From positions 6,200,001-6,264,000 of the forward strand of contig NZ_JADOTX010000001.1 of assembly GCF_015751765.1 (NCBI RefSeq): a stretch of 64,000 bases of DNA, written 5' to 3'. The notes below the pieces were generated by a model. That model had not been told where the DNA came from, did not search any database, and saw only the letters and a list, made by a program, of their open reading frames with translations. This DNA is from Micromonospora ureilytica (GTDB lineage Bacteria; Actinomycetota; Actinomycetes; Mycobacteriales; Micromonosporaceae). This document shows positions 16,573 to 24,904 of the stretch, piece by piece (position 1 is the first letter of the stretch; each line of letters opens with the position of its first letter). A program made the translations under genes and the position numbers.

Positions 16573-17772
16573 ATGACGGTCCGGACGACGCGGCGGGTGT
16601 TCCTCTCCGCCGCCACGATGATGGCCGCGGCGCTGGCCGCCACGGCCTGTGGTAGCCCGCAGGACACCGCCACCGGCGGCGGCGACAGCGCCGCACCGGT
16701 CAAGGTCGGCCTGGTGTACTCCCAGTCGGGAGCTCTGGCCAGCTACGGAAAGCAGTACATCGAGGGGTTCAAGGCGGGGCTGGACTTCGCCACCCAGGGC
16801 ACCGGCAAGGTCGGTGACCGGAAGATCGAGGTGACCGAGGTCGACGACGCGGGCGACCCGGCCAAGGCGGTCTCCGCGGCGAAGGACCTGATCGGCAAGG
16901 GCACGAAGATCATCGCCGGCTCCACCGCCTCCGGTGTGGCGCTCCAGGTGGCGCCGATCGCGGCGCAGAACAAGGTCCTGTTCATCTCCGGCCCGGCCGC
17001 CACGGACGCGGTGACCGGCGCGAACAAGTACACGTTCCGCTCCGGTCGGCAGTCCTACCAGGACGTGGTGACCGCCAAGTCGTTCATCGGCGACCCGACC
17101 GGCAAGAAGGTAGTGGTCTTCGCCCAGGACGGCGCGTTCGGCGACGCCAACGAGGCGGCCGTCAAGGCCGTCATCGGCACCGCGGGCGCGACAGTGAGCA
17201 GTGTCCGGGCCCCGGCCAGTGCCACCGAGTTCACCCCGTTCGCCAGCCAGATCAAGGCCGCCAAGCCGGACCTGCTCTTCGTGGCGTGGGCGGGCACGAC
17301 CGCCCCGGCCATGTGGCAGACCCTCGACCAGCAGGGCGTGCTCTCGTCCACCACCGTCGTCACCGGCCTGGACATCCGTGCCTCGTGGCCGACCTTCGGT
17401 GCCGCCGGCGCGAAGATCTCCTTCCTGTCGCACTACTTCGACGGTGCCAGCGACACCGAGGCCAGTAAGGCACTGAAGGCTAAGGTCAACACCATCGACC
17501 TGTTCCACCCGGACGGTTTCGCCGCCGCGCAGATGGTGGTCCGCGCCGCGCAGGACGGTGGGGACGACGTCGACAAGATGGTCACCGCCCTGGAGGGCTG
17601 GAGCTTCGACGGGGTCAAGGGCAAGATGACCATCCGGGCCGCCGACCACGCGCTGCTCCAGCCGATGTTCCAGGCGAAGCTGACCGGCAGCGGCACCACC
17701 TTCACCGCGACCGCGCAGAAGAGCCTCACCGGTGACGAGACCGCGCCGCCGGCCGTGGCCATGAAGGGCTGA
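16573..17772 (+). CDS. livK: Branched-chain amino acid-type ABC transporter, substrate-binding lipoprotein
   Basis: 399-residue periplasmic-binding-protein type 1 (Peripla_BP_6) protein. The N-terminus has a twin-arginine-like TTRRVFLS segment, a hydrophobic core and Cys26 in an Ala-Thr-Ala-Cys lipobox, so it is probably lipid-anchored and possibly Tat-exported. The mature part begins VKVGLVYSQSGALASYG, as usual for LivK/amide-binding proteins. The ATG has GGAG 5 bases upstream. It is the first of five co-directional genes encoding a complete importer. The substrate may be branched-chain amino acids, amides or urea. Confidence 0.92.
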   Translation: MTVRTTRRVFLSAATMMAAALAATACGSPQDTATGGGDSAAPVKVGLVYSQSGALASYGKQYIEGFKAGLDFATQGTGKVGDRKIEVTEVDDAGDPAKAVSAAKDLIGKGTKIIAGSTASGVALQVAPIAAQNKVLFISGPAATDAVTGANKYTFRSGRQSYQDVVTAKSFIGDPTGKKVVVFAQDGAFGDANEAAVKAVIGTAGATVSSVRAPASATEFTPFASQIKAAKPDLLFVAWAGTTAPAMWQTLDQQGVLSSTTVVTGLDIRASWPTFGAAGAKISFLSHYFDGASDTEASKALKAKVNTIDLFHPDGFAAAQMVVRAAQDGGDDVDKMVTALEGWSFDGVKGKMTIRAADHALLQPMFQAKLTGSGTTFTATAQKSLTGDETAPPAVAMKG

Positions 17773-17774
17773 GC

Positions 17775-18518
17775 ATGCTCGCCACCCGCGGTCTGACCTG
17801 GCGGATCGGTGAGGTCGCCATCGTCGACAGCGTCTACCTCGATCTGGCGCCCGGGGAGTTCCTGGGTGTCATCGGGCCGAACGGCGCCGGCAAGACCTCA
17901 CTGTTCAACCTGATCACCGGCCTGCGCCGGGCCACCGAGGGCCGGATCGTCCTGGACGGGCAGGACATCGGGGCGCTCCCGCCGCACCGGCGGGCCCGCC
18001 TCGGTCTGGGCCGTACCTTCCAGGCGTCCTCGGTCTTCGGCTCGCTCAGCGTGCGGGAGAACGTCCGGCTCGCCGTGCAGGCGCACCGCGGGGGCTCGAT
18101 GGCGCTGTGGCGGCGGGCGGCGGCCGACCGGGAGGTCGCCGCCGCCGCCGACGCGGCGCTCGACCGGGTCGGCCTCGCCCACCGGGGTACGGCCCTCGCG
18201 GGCACCCTGGCCCACGGCGAGAAGCGCAAGCTGGAGATCGCCCTGCTGCTCGCCGGTGAACCGCGGGTGATGCTGCTGGACGAGCCGATGGCCGGGGTCA
18301 GCGCCGAGGACGTACCGGAACTGGTCGCCGTCATCAAGTCGTTGACCGGCGACAGCGGCCGGGCGGTGCTGATGGTCGAACACCACATGGACGTCATCCT
18401 GGAGTTGGCCGACCGCATCGCCGTCATGCACCACGGCGCGCTGCTGGCCTGCGACACCCCGGAGACGGTGATGGCCAACCCCACAGTGCAAGAGGCCTAC
18501 CTGGGGGAGCAGCTCTAA
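17775..18518 (+). CDS. livG: ABC transporter ATP-binding protein LivG
   Basis: 247-residue ATPase of the HAAT family. Walker A GPNGAGKT, an LGRTFQ Q-loop, the signature-like LAHGEKRKLEIA and Walker B VMLLDEPMAGVS are visible. The LAHGEKR signature and the C-terminal LGE end are typical of LivG rather than LivF. It begins 2 bases after the livK stop and overlaps livF by one base, so it is translated within one operon. Confidence 0.93.
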   Translation: MLATRGLTWRIGEVAIVDSVYLDLAPGEFLGVIGPNGAGKTSLFNLITGLRRATEGRIVLDGQDIGALPPHRRARLGLGRTFQASSVFGSLSVRENVRLAVQAHRGGSMALWRRAAADREVAAAADAALDRVGLAHRGTALAGTLAHGEKRKLEIALLLAGEPRVMLLDEPMAGVSAEDVPELVAVIKSLTGDSGRAVLMVEHHMDVILELADRIAVMHHGALLACDTPETVMANPTVQEAYLGEQL

Positions 18519-19297
18519 TGGAACCGATCCTCAGTGTGGAGGACCTGTCGGTCCGGATCTCCGGGCTGCACATCCTCCAGGGGGTGTCCTTCACTGTCGC
18601 CCCGACCGGCGTGACAGTCCTGCTCGGTCGCAACGGCGTCGGCAAGACCACCACGCTGCGCGCGATCGTCGGCCTCACCCCGCCCGCCGGGGAGGTCCGC
18701 GGCACCATCCGGATGGGCGCGCAGAGCCTGCTGGCCCGGCCGACGCACCGGCTGGTCCGGGGTGGGCTCGGCTACGTGCCCGAGGACCGCTGCGTGTTCG
18801 CCGGGCTCACCGTCGCGGAGAACCTGCGGCTCGCCGAGCGGCGCGGCACCAGCCCGGCGTACGACAAGGTCTTCGCGCTCTTTCCGGAGCTGGACCGGCG
18901 CGGACGGCAACGAGCCGGTTCGCTGTCCGGCGGGCAGCAGCAGATGCTCGCCATCGGGCGGGTGCTGCTCAACGACAACCGGCTGCTGCTGGTCGACGAG
19001 CCGACCAAGGGGTTGGCGCCGAAGGTGGTGACCGAGGTGGCCGAGGTGTTGGAACGGGTCGCGGAGTCGGTGCCGGTGCTGCTGGTCGAGCAGAACCTGG
19101 CCGTCGTACGCCGGCTGGCCCGCGACGCGGTCGTGTTGGCCGCCGGCAAGGTGGCCTGGACCGGCGACGCCCACGAGTTGCTGTTGGAGACCGCGTTGAC
19201 GAAGTCGCTGCTCGGGGTCGGCTCGGCGGAGGGGGCCTCGCCGAGCGCGAGGAGTGAGCTTGCGAGCCCCGCCGTCGCGAGGAAGGACCAGCTCTGA
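18518..19297 (+). CDS. livF: ABC transporter ATP-binding protein LivF
   Basis: 259-residue second ATPase. Walker A GRNGVGKT, signature LSGGQQQM and Walker B LLLVDEPTKGL are present, and the YVPEDR region is LivF-like. The C-terminal residues (about 240-254, SARSELASPAVARK) are encoded by a 38-base dispersed repeat (19243-19280) that has extended the reading frame. A near copy lies before nuoM. The stop overlaps the livH start. Confidence 0.92.
   Translation: MEPILSVEDLSVRISGLHILQGVSFTVAPTGVTVLLGRNGVGKTTTLRAIVGLTPPAGEVRGTIRMGAQSLLARPTHRLVRGGLGYVPEDRCVFAGLTVAENLRLAERRGTSPAYDKVFALFPELDRRGRQRAGSLSGGQQQMLAIGRVLLNDNRLLLVDEPTKGLAPKVVTEVAEVLERVAESVPVLLVEQNLAVVRRLARDAVVLAAGKVAWTGDAHELLLETALTKSLLGVGSAEGASPSARSELASPAVARKDQL
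19243..19280 (+). repeat. Short dispersed repeat, copy A (inside the livF 3' end)
   Basis: 38 bases, GAGCGCGAGGAGTGAGC then TTGCGAGCCCCGC and GTCGCGA. It matches 58328-58370 except for one substitution and a 5-base indel. It lies 16 bases before the livH start and is read in frame as the tail of LivF. Confidence 0.75.
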
Positions 19298-20187
19298 TGG
19301 GGACCGTGATTCTGTTGGCGTTGACCGGGCTGGGCCTGGCGGCGCTGTACTTCCTGGTCGCCTCCGGCCTGTCCCTGGTCTTCGGCCTGGCCGACGTGCT
19401 CAACTTCGCGCACGGGCTGTTCCTCGGCGTGGGCGCGTACGGCACCTGGTGGGCGGCGGGCAACCTGCCGGGCGCCGGCCCGGACGGGTTCGGCTTCGTG
19501 TTCGCTGTCGCTTTCGGGGTGGCCGCCGGCACGCTTGTCGCGATCCTGGTCGAGCTGGTGCTGATCCGCCCGCTGTACTCCCGCACCATCGAGCAGGTTT
19601 TGGTCACCGTCGGGCTGTCGCTGGCCGGGGTGGCGTTGCTCCAGGCCACCTGGGGTGCGGACGCCCGACCGTTTCCGCGTCCGGACTGGACCCGGCAGGT
19701 GACCGGGATCCTCGGTGCGCAGGTGCCCAACGGTGGCCTGCTGCTGATCATCGCGGCGGTGCTGGTGCTCGGTGCGATCCTGGCGTTCCTGCGCTGGACC
19801 CGGTACGGCCTGGTGATCCGGGCCGGGGTGGAGAACCGGGAGATGGTCACCGCGTTGGGCATCGACGTCCGCAAGGCGTTCACCCTCGTCTTCGCGATCG
19901 GTGGGGCGGCCGCCGCGCTCGCCGGCGCGCTCGGCGGCGTCTACTTCGGCACCGTCTCGCCCGGGCAGGGCGGCTCACTGCTGATCTTCGCGTTCATCGT
20001 GGTGGTGATCGGCGGGATGGGCTCGGTGGTCGGCTCCGCGTACGCGGCGGTCGTGGTCGGGCTGGTGCAGCAGTTCGTCAACTACTACGGCACGTCCGGG
20101 CTCGGCGACATCTGCGTGGTCGGGCTGCTGGCCGTGGTGCTGCTGCTGCGCCCGCAGGGCATCGCCGGAAAGGTGGCAACGGCATGA
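19297..20187 (+). CDS. livH: ABC transporter permease LivH
   Basis: 296-residue membrane permease of the branched-chain amino acid type, with about eight hydrophobic helices. GLADVLNFAHG near residue 30 and the VVGSAYAAVVVGL segment are characteristic. It pairs with LivM to form the channel. Its start overlaps the livF stop (TGATG), and GGAAGGA lies upstream within livF. Confidence 0.92.
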   Translation: MGTVILLALTGLGLAALYFLVASGLSLVFGLADVLNFAHGLFLGVGAYGTWWAAGNLPGAGPDGFGFVFAVAFGVAAGTLVAILVELVLIRPLYSRTIEQVLVTVGLSLAGVALLQATWGADARPFPRPDWTRQVTGILGAQVPNGGLLLIIAAVLVLGAILAFLRWTRYGLVIRAGVENREMVTALGIDVRKAFTLVFAIGGAAAALAGALGGVYFGTVSPGQGGSLLIFAFIVVVIGGMGSVVGSAYAAVVVGLVQQFVNYYGTSGLGDICVVGLLAVVLLLRPQGIAGKVATA

Positions 20188-21287
20188 CGGTGATCGACGC
20201 GCCTCCCGCGCAGGTGCCCGACGAGTTGACCCCGCAGCGGGGGCGGTGGCACCGGGTGCGCCCGTTCCTGCCGCTCGTCGCGCTGGCCGTGCTGGCGATC
20301 CTGCCGTACTCGACGATCTCCCTGCCGGGGATCTTCGAGGGGCCGGTCAACTCGCCCGGCACCCTGCAACTGCTCGCCATCTGCCTGATCTTCGGCGGGC
20401 TCGCGGCCGGGTACGACCTGCTCTTCGGCCGGACCGGCATGCTCTCCTTCGGGCACGCGCTGTACTTCGCCGCGGGTGTCTACGGCACCGACATCCTGGT
20501 CACCCGGGCCGGTCTGCCGTTGTGGCAGGCGGCGCTGCTGACCATCACCGGCGGCACCATCCTCGCGGCGCTGCTCGGCGCGGTGGCGCTGCGGACCGTG
20601 GGCATCGCGTTCGCCATGGTCACGTTGGCGTTCGCCCAGGTGGGCGCGATCCTGGTGGCCCGGGACTTCGGCGGGCTCACCGGTGGCGAGGAGGGCCTGC
20701 CGCTGGACGTGTCCGGGCTGCCCGCCGGGCTGGTCGGGGTGACCAACACGGTCAACCTGTACTGGTTGGCACTGGCGTACCTGACCCTTGTGGTGTTCGT
20801 GGTGCACCGGGTGAGCGGGTCGCCGACCGGGCGGGTGCTCGCCGGGCTGCGCGACGACGAGCGGCGGATCGGCGTGCTCGGGCTGGACCCGTACCGCTAC
20901 AAGCTGGTGGCGTTCACCCTGGCCGGCGGGTTGGCGTCGGCGGGCGGGGTGGTCTACGTCCTGATCGTCGGCGGCGCGTCGCCGCACATCACGTCCTCCG
21001 AGCTGACCCTGTCGCTGCTGGTCATGGTGGTGCTCGGTGGGCCGGGCACCCGCTGGGGTCCGGTGCTCGGCGGTGTCCTCTACATGTACCTGGACCACCG
21101 GCTCACCGCCTTCGGCACGAGCGACGCGGTGGACAACCTGCCGGCCATCCTGAGCCGTCCGCTGAGCCAGCCGCTGTTCGTCCTGGGCACGGTCTTCATC
21201 CTGGCCGTCTACTTCTTCCCAGGAGGCCTAACCAGCCTGGCCCCCCGCCTGTCCCACCTAACCCGCTCCCTACGCCCCCCACGCTGA
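20184..21287 (+). CDS. livM: ABC transporter permease LivM
   Basis: 367-residue second permease with eight to ten hydrophobic segments. It shows the LivM pattern GYDLLFGRTGMLSFGHALYFA and later GGLASAGG and GGPGTRWGP. The ATG at 20184 overlaps the livH stop. The longer open frame upstream overlaps livH in another phase and is not coding. Last gene of the liv operon; a perfect 19-bp inverted repeat follows. Confidence 0.92.
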   Translation: MTVIDAPPAQVPDELTPQRGRWHRVRPFLPLVALAVLAILPYSTISLPGIFEGPVNSPGTLQLLAICLIFGGLAAGYDLLFGRTGMLSFGHALYFAAGVYGTDILVTRAGLPLWQAALLTITGGTILAALLGAVALRTVGIAFAMVTLAFAQVGAILVARDFGGLTGGEEGLPLDVSGLPAGLVGVTNTVNLYWLALAYLTLVVFVVHRVSGSPTGRVLAGLRDDERRIGVLGLDPYRYKLVAFTLAGGLASAGGVVYVLIVGGASPHITSSELTLSLLVMVVLGGPGTRWGPVLGGVLYMYLDHRLTAFGTSDAVDNLPAILSRPLSQPLFVLGTVFILAVYFFPGGLTSLAPRLSHLTRSLRPPR

Positions 21288-21304
21288 CCCCCGCCCCGCC
21301 TTCA

Positions 21305-21373
21305 CCCCGTCGATCATGAAGTTATTGCCACGACACGCCGCACCGGATGTCGCCAACTTCATGATCGACGGGG
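21305..21373. repeat. GATC-rooted hairpin element, 19-bp perfect arms
   Basis: Arms 21305-21323 and 21355-21373 (CCCCGTCGATCATGAAGTT and complement) enclose 31 bases. It lies between livM and recQ and could terminate liv transcription. The arm core GTCGATCATG is shared with the elements at 29267 and 43800. Confidence 0.75.
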
Positions 21374-21416
21374 TTCTGTGCAGGGGGATGACGGACGGCG
21401 CTGGTAGACATGTCGG

Positions 21417-23546
21417 GTGGATGACGATCGAGCTGGGGTACGGGAGCGGGCCGAGGCGGTGCTGCGCCGGCTGGCCGGTGACCATGCCCGGCTGCGCGAG
21501 GATCAGTGGCGCGCCATCGAGGCGCTGGTCGTCGACCGGCGGCGGGTGCTCTGCGTCCAGCGGACCGGTTGGGGCAAGTCGGCCGTCTACTTCGTGGCCA
21601 CCGCCCTGCTCCGGGACCGTGAGCAGGGCCAACAGGCCGGGCCGACAGTCATCGTCTCGCCGCTGCTCGCGTTGATGCGCAACCAGGTCGAGGCGGCCGC
21701 GCGGGCCGGCATCCGGGCCCGCACGATCAACTCGGCGAACCTCGACGAGTGGGACGAGATCACCGCCGAGATCCAGACCGGCGCGGTGGACGTGCTGCTG
21801 ATCAGCCCGGAACGGCTCAACAACCCGGACTTCCGCGACGGCGTCCTACCGAAGTTGGCCGCCACCACCGGCCTGCTGGTGGTCGACGAGGCGCACTGCG
21901 TCTCCGACTGGGGGCACGACTTCCGGCCCGACTACCGGCGGCTGCGGACGTTCCTCGCCGAGCTGCCCGAGCGCACCCCCGTGCTGGCGACCACCGCCAC
22001 CGCCAACGCCCGGGTCACCCAGGACGTGGCCGAGCAGTTGGGCGACGCCCTCATCCTGCGCGGCACCCTGGACCGCGAGTCGCTGCGCCTCGGGGTGCTC
22101 GACCTGCCCAGCCCGGCGCACCGGCTGGCCTGGCTCGCCGACCACCTGGACCAGCTGCCCGGCTCGGGCATCGTCTACACGCTGACCGTGGCGGCAGCGG
22201 GGGAGACCGCCGAGTTCCTGCGCTCCCGGGGCTACCCGGTCGCCTCGTACAGCGGGCAGTCCGACGACGCCGACCGGCGGGCCGCCGAACAGGACCTGCT
22301 CGACAACAAGATCAAGGCGTTGGTCGCCACCAGCGCCCTCGGCATGGGCTTCGACAAGCCCGACCTGGGCTTCGTCGTCCACCTCGGCGCGCCGCCCTCG
22401 CCGATCGCGTACTACCAGCAGGTCGGCCGCGCCGGCCGCGCCGTCGAGCACGCCGAGGTGCTGCTGCTGCCCGGCGTCGAGGACGCCGCGATCTGGCGCT
22501 ACTTCGCCTCGCTGGCGTTCCCACCGGAGCAGCAGGTCCGGGCCGTGCTGGCCGCCCTGCACACCGACCGTCCGCTCTCCACCCAGGCCCTCGAACCCCT
22601 CGTCGACCTGCGGCGGGCCCGGTTGGAGCTGATGCTCAAGGTGCTCGACGTGGACGGCGCGGTCCGCCGGGTGCGCGGTGGTTGGCTCGCCACCGGCGAG
22701 CCGTGGGTCTACGACGAGGCCCGGTTGCGCCGCGTCGCCGAGGCGCGCACCGTCGAGCAACAGGCCATGCGGGAGTACGCGACCACGTCCGACTGCCGGA
22801 TGCGGTATCTACGGGAACGCCTGGACGACACCGGCGCGACCGACTGCGGCCGGTGCGACACGTGCGCCGAGCCCCTCTTCGCCGCCGACGTGTCGACGGC
22901 CGCGCACGCCGCCGCGCAGACCTTCCTGGGCCGACCCGGCGTGGAGATCGCGCCGAAGAAGCTCTGGCCGACCGGGCTCGACGCTGTCGGCGTACCCCTC
23001 AAGGGCCGGATCGCCCCCGCGGACCAGGCGCTGCCCGGCCGGGCCGTCGGGCGCCTCTCCGACCTGGGTTGGGGTGGCCGGCTGCGTGCTCTCGTCGGCC
23101 CGGAAGCGCCGGACGCGCCGCTGCCCGACGACGTCGCCGGTGCGGTCGTGGAGGTGCTGAAGGCGTGGGCGCACGGCGACGACCCGTGGCCCCGCCGGCC
23201 GGTGGCGGTGGTCGCTGTCGGTTCCCGGCGGCGGCCCCGGCTGCTCGGGTCGCTCGCCGAGCGGATCGCCACCGTGGGCCGGCTGCCGCTGCTCGGCGAG
23301 GTCACCGTTGCCGGCCCCGGCGGCCCAGGCGGGCCGCGCGGCAACAGCGCCCAACGGGTACGCGCGCTGCACGACGCCTTCACCGTGCCGACCGACCTGG
23401 CCGACGCGTTGGCCGGGCTGGACGGGCCGGTGCTGCTCGTCGACGACCTCATCGACTCGGGCTGGACGATGACGTTGGTGACCCGGGCGCTGCGCCGGGC
23501 CGGGGCGACCGGCGTGCTCCCGCTCGCCCTCGCCGTGGCCGGCTGA
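21417..23546 (+). CDS. RecQ-family DNA helicase with C-terminal phosphoribosyltransferase-like domain
   Basis: 709-residue ATP-dependent DNA helicase. Helicase motifs are motif I RTGWGKS (Lys54), DEAH at 157-160 with the RecQ-specific CVSDWGHDFR, TTATA (motif III), YSGQ, ALGMGFDKPD and QVGRAGR. A Zn-binding cluster follows (SDCRM...DCGRCDTC). The last 100 or so residues carry LLVDDLIDSGWT, a PRPP-loop-like motif of type I phosphoribosyltransferases. Fusion of RecQ with a PRTase domain is a known actinobacterial arrangement of unclear function. It starts at a GTG with no clear Shine-Dalgarno sequence. Confidence 0.9.
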   Translation: MDDDRAGVRERAEAVLRRLAGDHARLREDQWRAIEALVVDRRRVLCVQRTGWGKSAVYFVATALLRDREQGQQAGPTVIVSPLLALMRNQVEAAARAGIRARTINSANLDEWDEITAEIQTGAVDVLLISPERLNNPDFRDGVLPKLAATTGLLVVDEAHCVSDWGHDFRPDYRRLRTFLAELPERTPVLATTATANARVTQDVAEQLGDALILRGTLDRESLRLGVLDLPSPAHRLAWLADHLDQLPGSGIVYTLTVAAAGETAEFLRSRGYPVASYSGQSDDADRRAAEQDLLDNKIKALVATSALGMGFDKPDLGFVVHLGAPPSPIAYYQQVGRAGRAVEHAEVLLLPGVEDAAIWRYFASLAFPPEQQVRAVLAALHTDRPLSTQALEPLVDLRRARLELMLKVLDVDGAVRRVRGGWLATGEPWVYDEARLRRVAEARTVEQQAMREYATTSDCRMRYLRERLDDTGATDCGRCDTCAEPLFAADVSTAAHAAAQTFLGRPGVEIAPKKLWPTGLDAVGVPLKGRIAPADQALPGRAVGRLSDLGWGGRLRALVGPEAPDAPLPDDVAGAVVEVLKAWAHGDDPWPRRPVAVVAVGSRRRPRLLGSLAERIATVGRLPLLGEVTVAGPGGPGGPRGNSAQRVRALHDAFTVPTDLADALAGLDGPVLLVDDLIDSGWTMTLVTRALRRAGATGVLPLALAVAG

Positions 23547-23848
23547 CGCGCAGCGTTCGCGCCGGTCCTCGGCGCTGCTCGGGTCCGCGGCCGTCGTCGT
23601 TGCTCGGGTCCGTGCCGTCGTCGGTGCTCGGGCGGGGTGTTGCTCGGTCCGCGGCCGTCGTCGGTGCTCGGGCGGGGCGTTGCTCGGTCCGCGTCGGTGT
23701 CCGTGGCCGGGTCGGGGTGCTGCCTGGCGCTGCGGCACGGTCTGCGGCGGTCGGGTGGGAAAGTTCCCGGGCGGCGTCCAGTGCGACCGTCGCCACGCTG
23801 TCCGGGCGTCGGCCGGACGCGGCCGGACGCGGCGGTACCGTGGGCGGC
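23547..23848. other. Gene-free stretch with degenerate tandem repeats
   Basis: No convincing coding region. The left part is low-complexity GC-rich sequence with imperfect 40-base tandem units (listed separately). The right part holds the TACCGT promoter of the small open frame at 23849. Confidence 0.5.
23591..23693. repeat. Imperfect tandem repeat, 40-base unit
   Basis: Units at 23615-23654 and 23655-23693 differ at one position over 39 bases. A partial 24-base relative precedes them at 23591. The unit begins CCGTCGTCGGTGCTCGGG. Confidence 0.7.
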
Positions 23849-23851
23849 ATG
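23836..23851 (+). promoter_or_regulatory. Leaderless-type promoter: TACCGT, 7 bases, then ATG
   Basis: TACCGT (23836-23841) is spaced 7 bases from the ATG at 23849, the same geometry as other leaderless starts in this window. Confidence 0.45.
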
Positions 23852-23935
23852 ACCGACCAGCAGCCCGTCCGCCGCGCACACGCAGGCACGGACCTGAACG
23901 CCGCAGCCCAGGCGTTGGGCGTCGGCAGTGTCTGA
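23849..23935 (+). CDS. Small leaderless open frame, 28 residues
   Basis: Begins MTDQQPVRRAHAGTDLN and ends ALGVGSV. It is supported only by position: a leaderless -10 exactly upstream, and an 8-base overlap with the start of the next gene. Its translation could deliver ribosomes to the GTG at 23928. It may be a leader peptide rather than a functional protein. No family is recognised. Confidence 0.4.
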   Translation: MTDQQPVRRAHAGTDLNAAAQALGVGSV

Positions 23936-24854
23936 TGACGTCTCCGCCGGGCCGGACCGCAGCACTCTCCGGCTGGCGCTGGTGGTCGGTGGGCTGGTGC
24001 TGGCGGTGCTGCTCGGCTTCGGTCTCGGCCGGATGAACGTCAACGGTGCCGCCACCGGCAGCCCCTCGCTGGCCGCCGAGCACACCGATCCGCCCGGCGT
24101 CGCCCCGCACAACCACGGCTCCGCCACGGGCGTCGATCAGGGCGCGGCCACCGAGCCGGGCGGTCTGGCGGTCAGCTCGGCCGGGTTGACCCTGGCCCCC
24201 CTGGCCACCGAGTTCGCGGCGGGTCGCCCCGGTCAGTTCCGCTTCCAGGTGCGCGACGCGCAGCGCCGGCCGGTCACCCGGTTCGCCATCGTGCACGACA
24301 AGCCGATGCACCTCATCGTCGTCCGACGGGACCTGACCGGTTACCAGCACCTGCACCCGACCATGGCGGCGGACGGCACCTGGTCGGTGCCGTTGACCCT
24401 CGCGCAACCCGGCCTCTGGCGCGCGTACGCCGACTTCACAGTCGTCGCCGACACCGGCGCGCAGACCGCGGTGACCCTCGGCACGGACCTGGTGGCGCCC
24501 GGCGACTACCAGCCCCGTCCACTGCCGGGGCCGGCCACCTCGACGACCGTGGACGGCTTCACCGTCGGCTACCAGGGCACACCGCAGACCGGGGCGGCAG
24601 TGCCCCTGACCTTCCGGGTCGACGGCGCTGGCGGCGCGGCCCCGCTGGAGCGGTACCTCGGGGCGTACGGGCACCTGGTGGCGTTGCGCGAGGGCGACCT
24701 CGGCTATTTGCACGTGCACCCGGAGACCGAGCTGGTGGACGGTCAGATCAAGTTCTGGTTGACCACCCCCGGCCCAGGCCGCTACCGCCTCTACCTCGAC
24801 TTCCAGGTGAACGCCGAAGTCCGAACCGCCGAGTTCACCCTCACCGTCCCCTAG
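23928..24854 (+). CDS. Membrane-anchored protein with paired histidine motifs (possible metal binding)
   Basis: 308-residue protein with one N-terminal membrane helix (about 14-34) and an extracellular remainder that looks beta-rich. Two related stretches, HDKPMHLIVVRRDLTGYQHLHP and YGHLVALREGDLGYLHVHP, repeat an HL(I/V)...(Y/F)xHxHP pattern, suggesting two copies of one domain with clustered histidines. A His-rich spacer (HNHG) lies between the membrane and the first domain. Similar proteins in actinobacteria are often near copper genes, but no copper gene is seen here, so copper binding is an inference. The GTG start overlaps the 28-codon open frame by 8 bases. Confidence 0.72.
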   Translation: MSDDVSAGPDRSTLRLALVVGGLVLAVLLGFGLGRMNVNGAATGSPSLAAEHTDPPGVAPHNHGSATGVDQGAATEPGGLAVSSAGLTLAPLATEFAAGRPGQFRFQVRDAQRRPVTRFAIVHDKPMHLIVVRRDLTGYQHLHPTMAADGTWSVPLTLAQPGLWRAYADFTVVADTGAQTAVTLGTDLVAPGDYQPRPLPGPATSTTVDGFTVGYQGTPQTGAAVPLTFRVDGAGGAAPLERYLGAYGHLVALREGDLGYLHVHPETELVDGQIKFWLTTPGPGRYRLYLDFQVNAEVRTAEFTLTVP

Positions 24855-24868
24855 CCCCCCTGCGCCGC

Positions 24869-24903
24869 GGGGGTGGGAGGGGTGGTGGGTGGGGTGGGGT
24901 GGG
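24869..24903 (+). other. G-quadruplex-forming tract between convergent genes
   Basis: Six G-runs of three to five, mostly separated by single bases, occupy nearly the entire 50-base gap between the stop codons of two convergent genes. It may act as a transcription or replication block, or a terminator. Confidence 0.6.
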
Positions 24904-24904
24904 T

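Noticed and set aside
23591..23693. CRISPR array or coding repeat
   Set aside because: Contiguous 40-base units without spacers, no ribosome site and no plausible protein.
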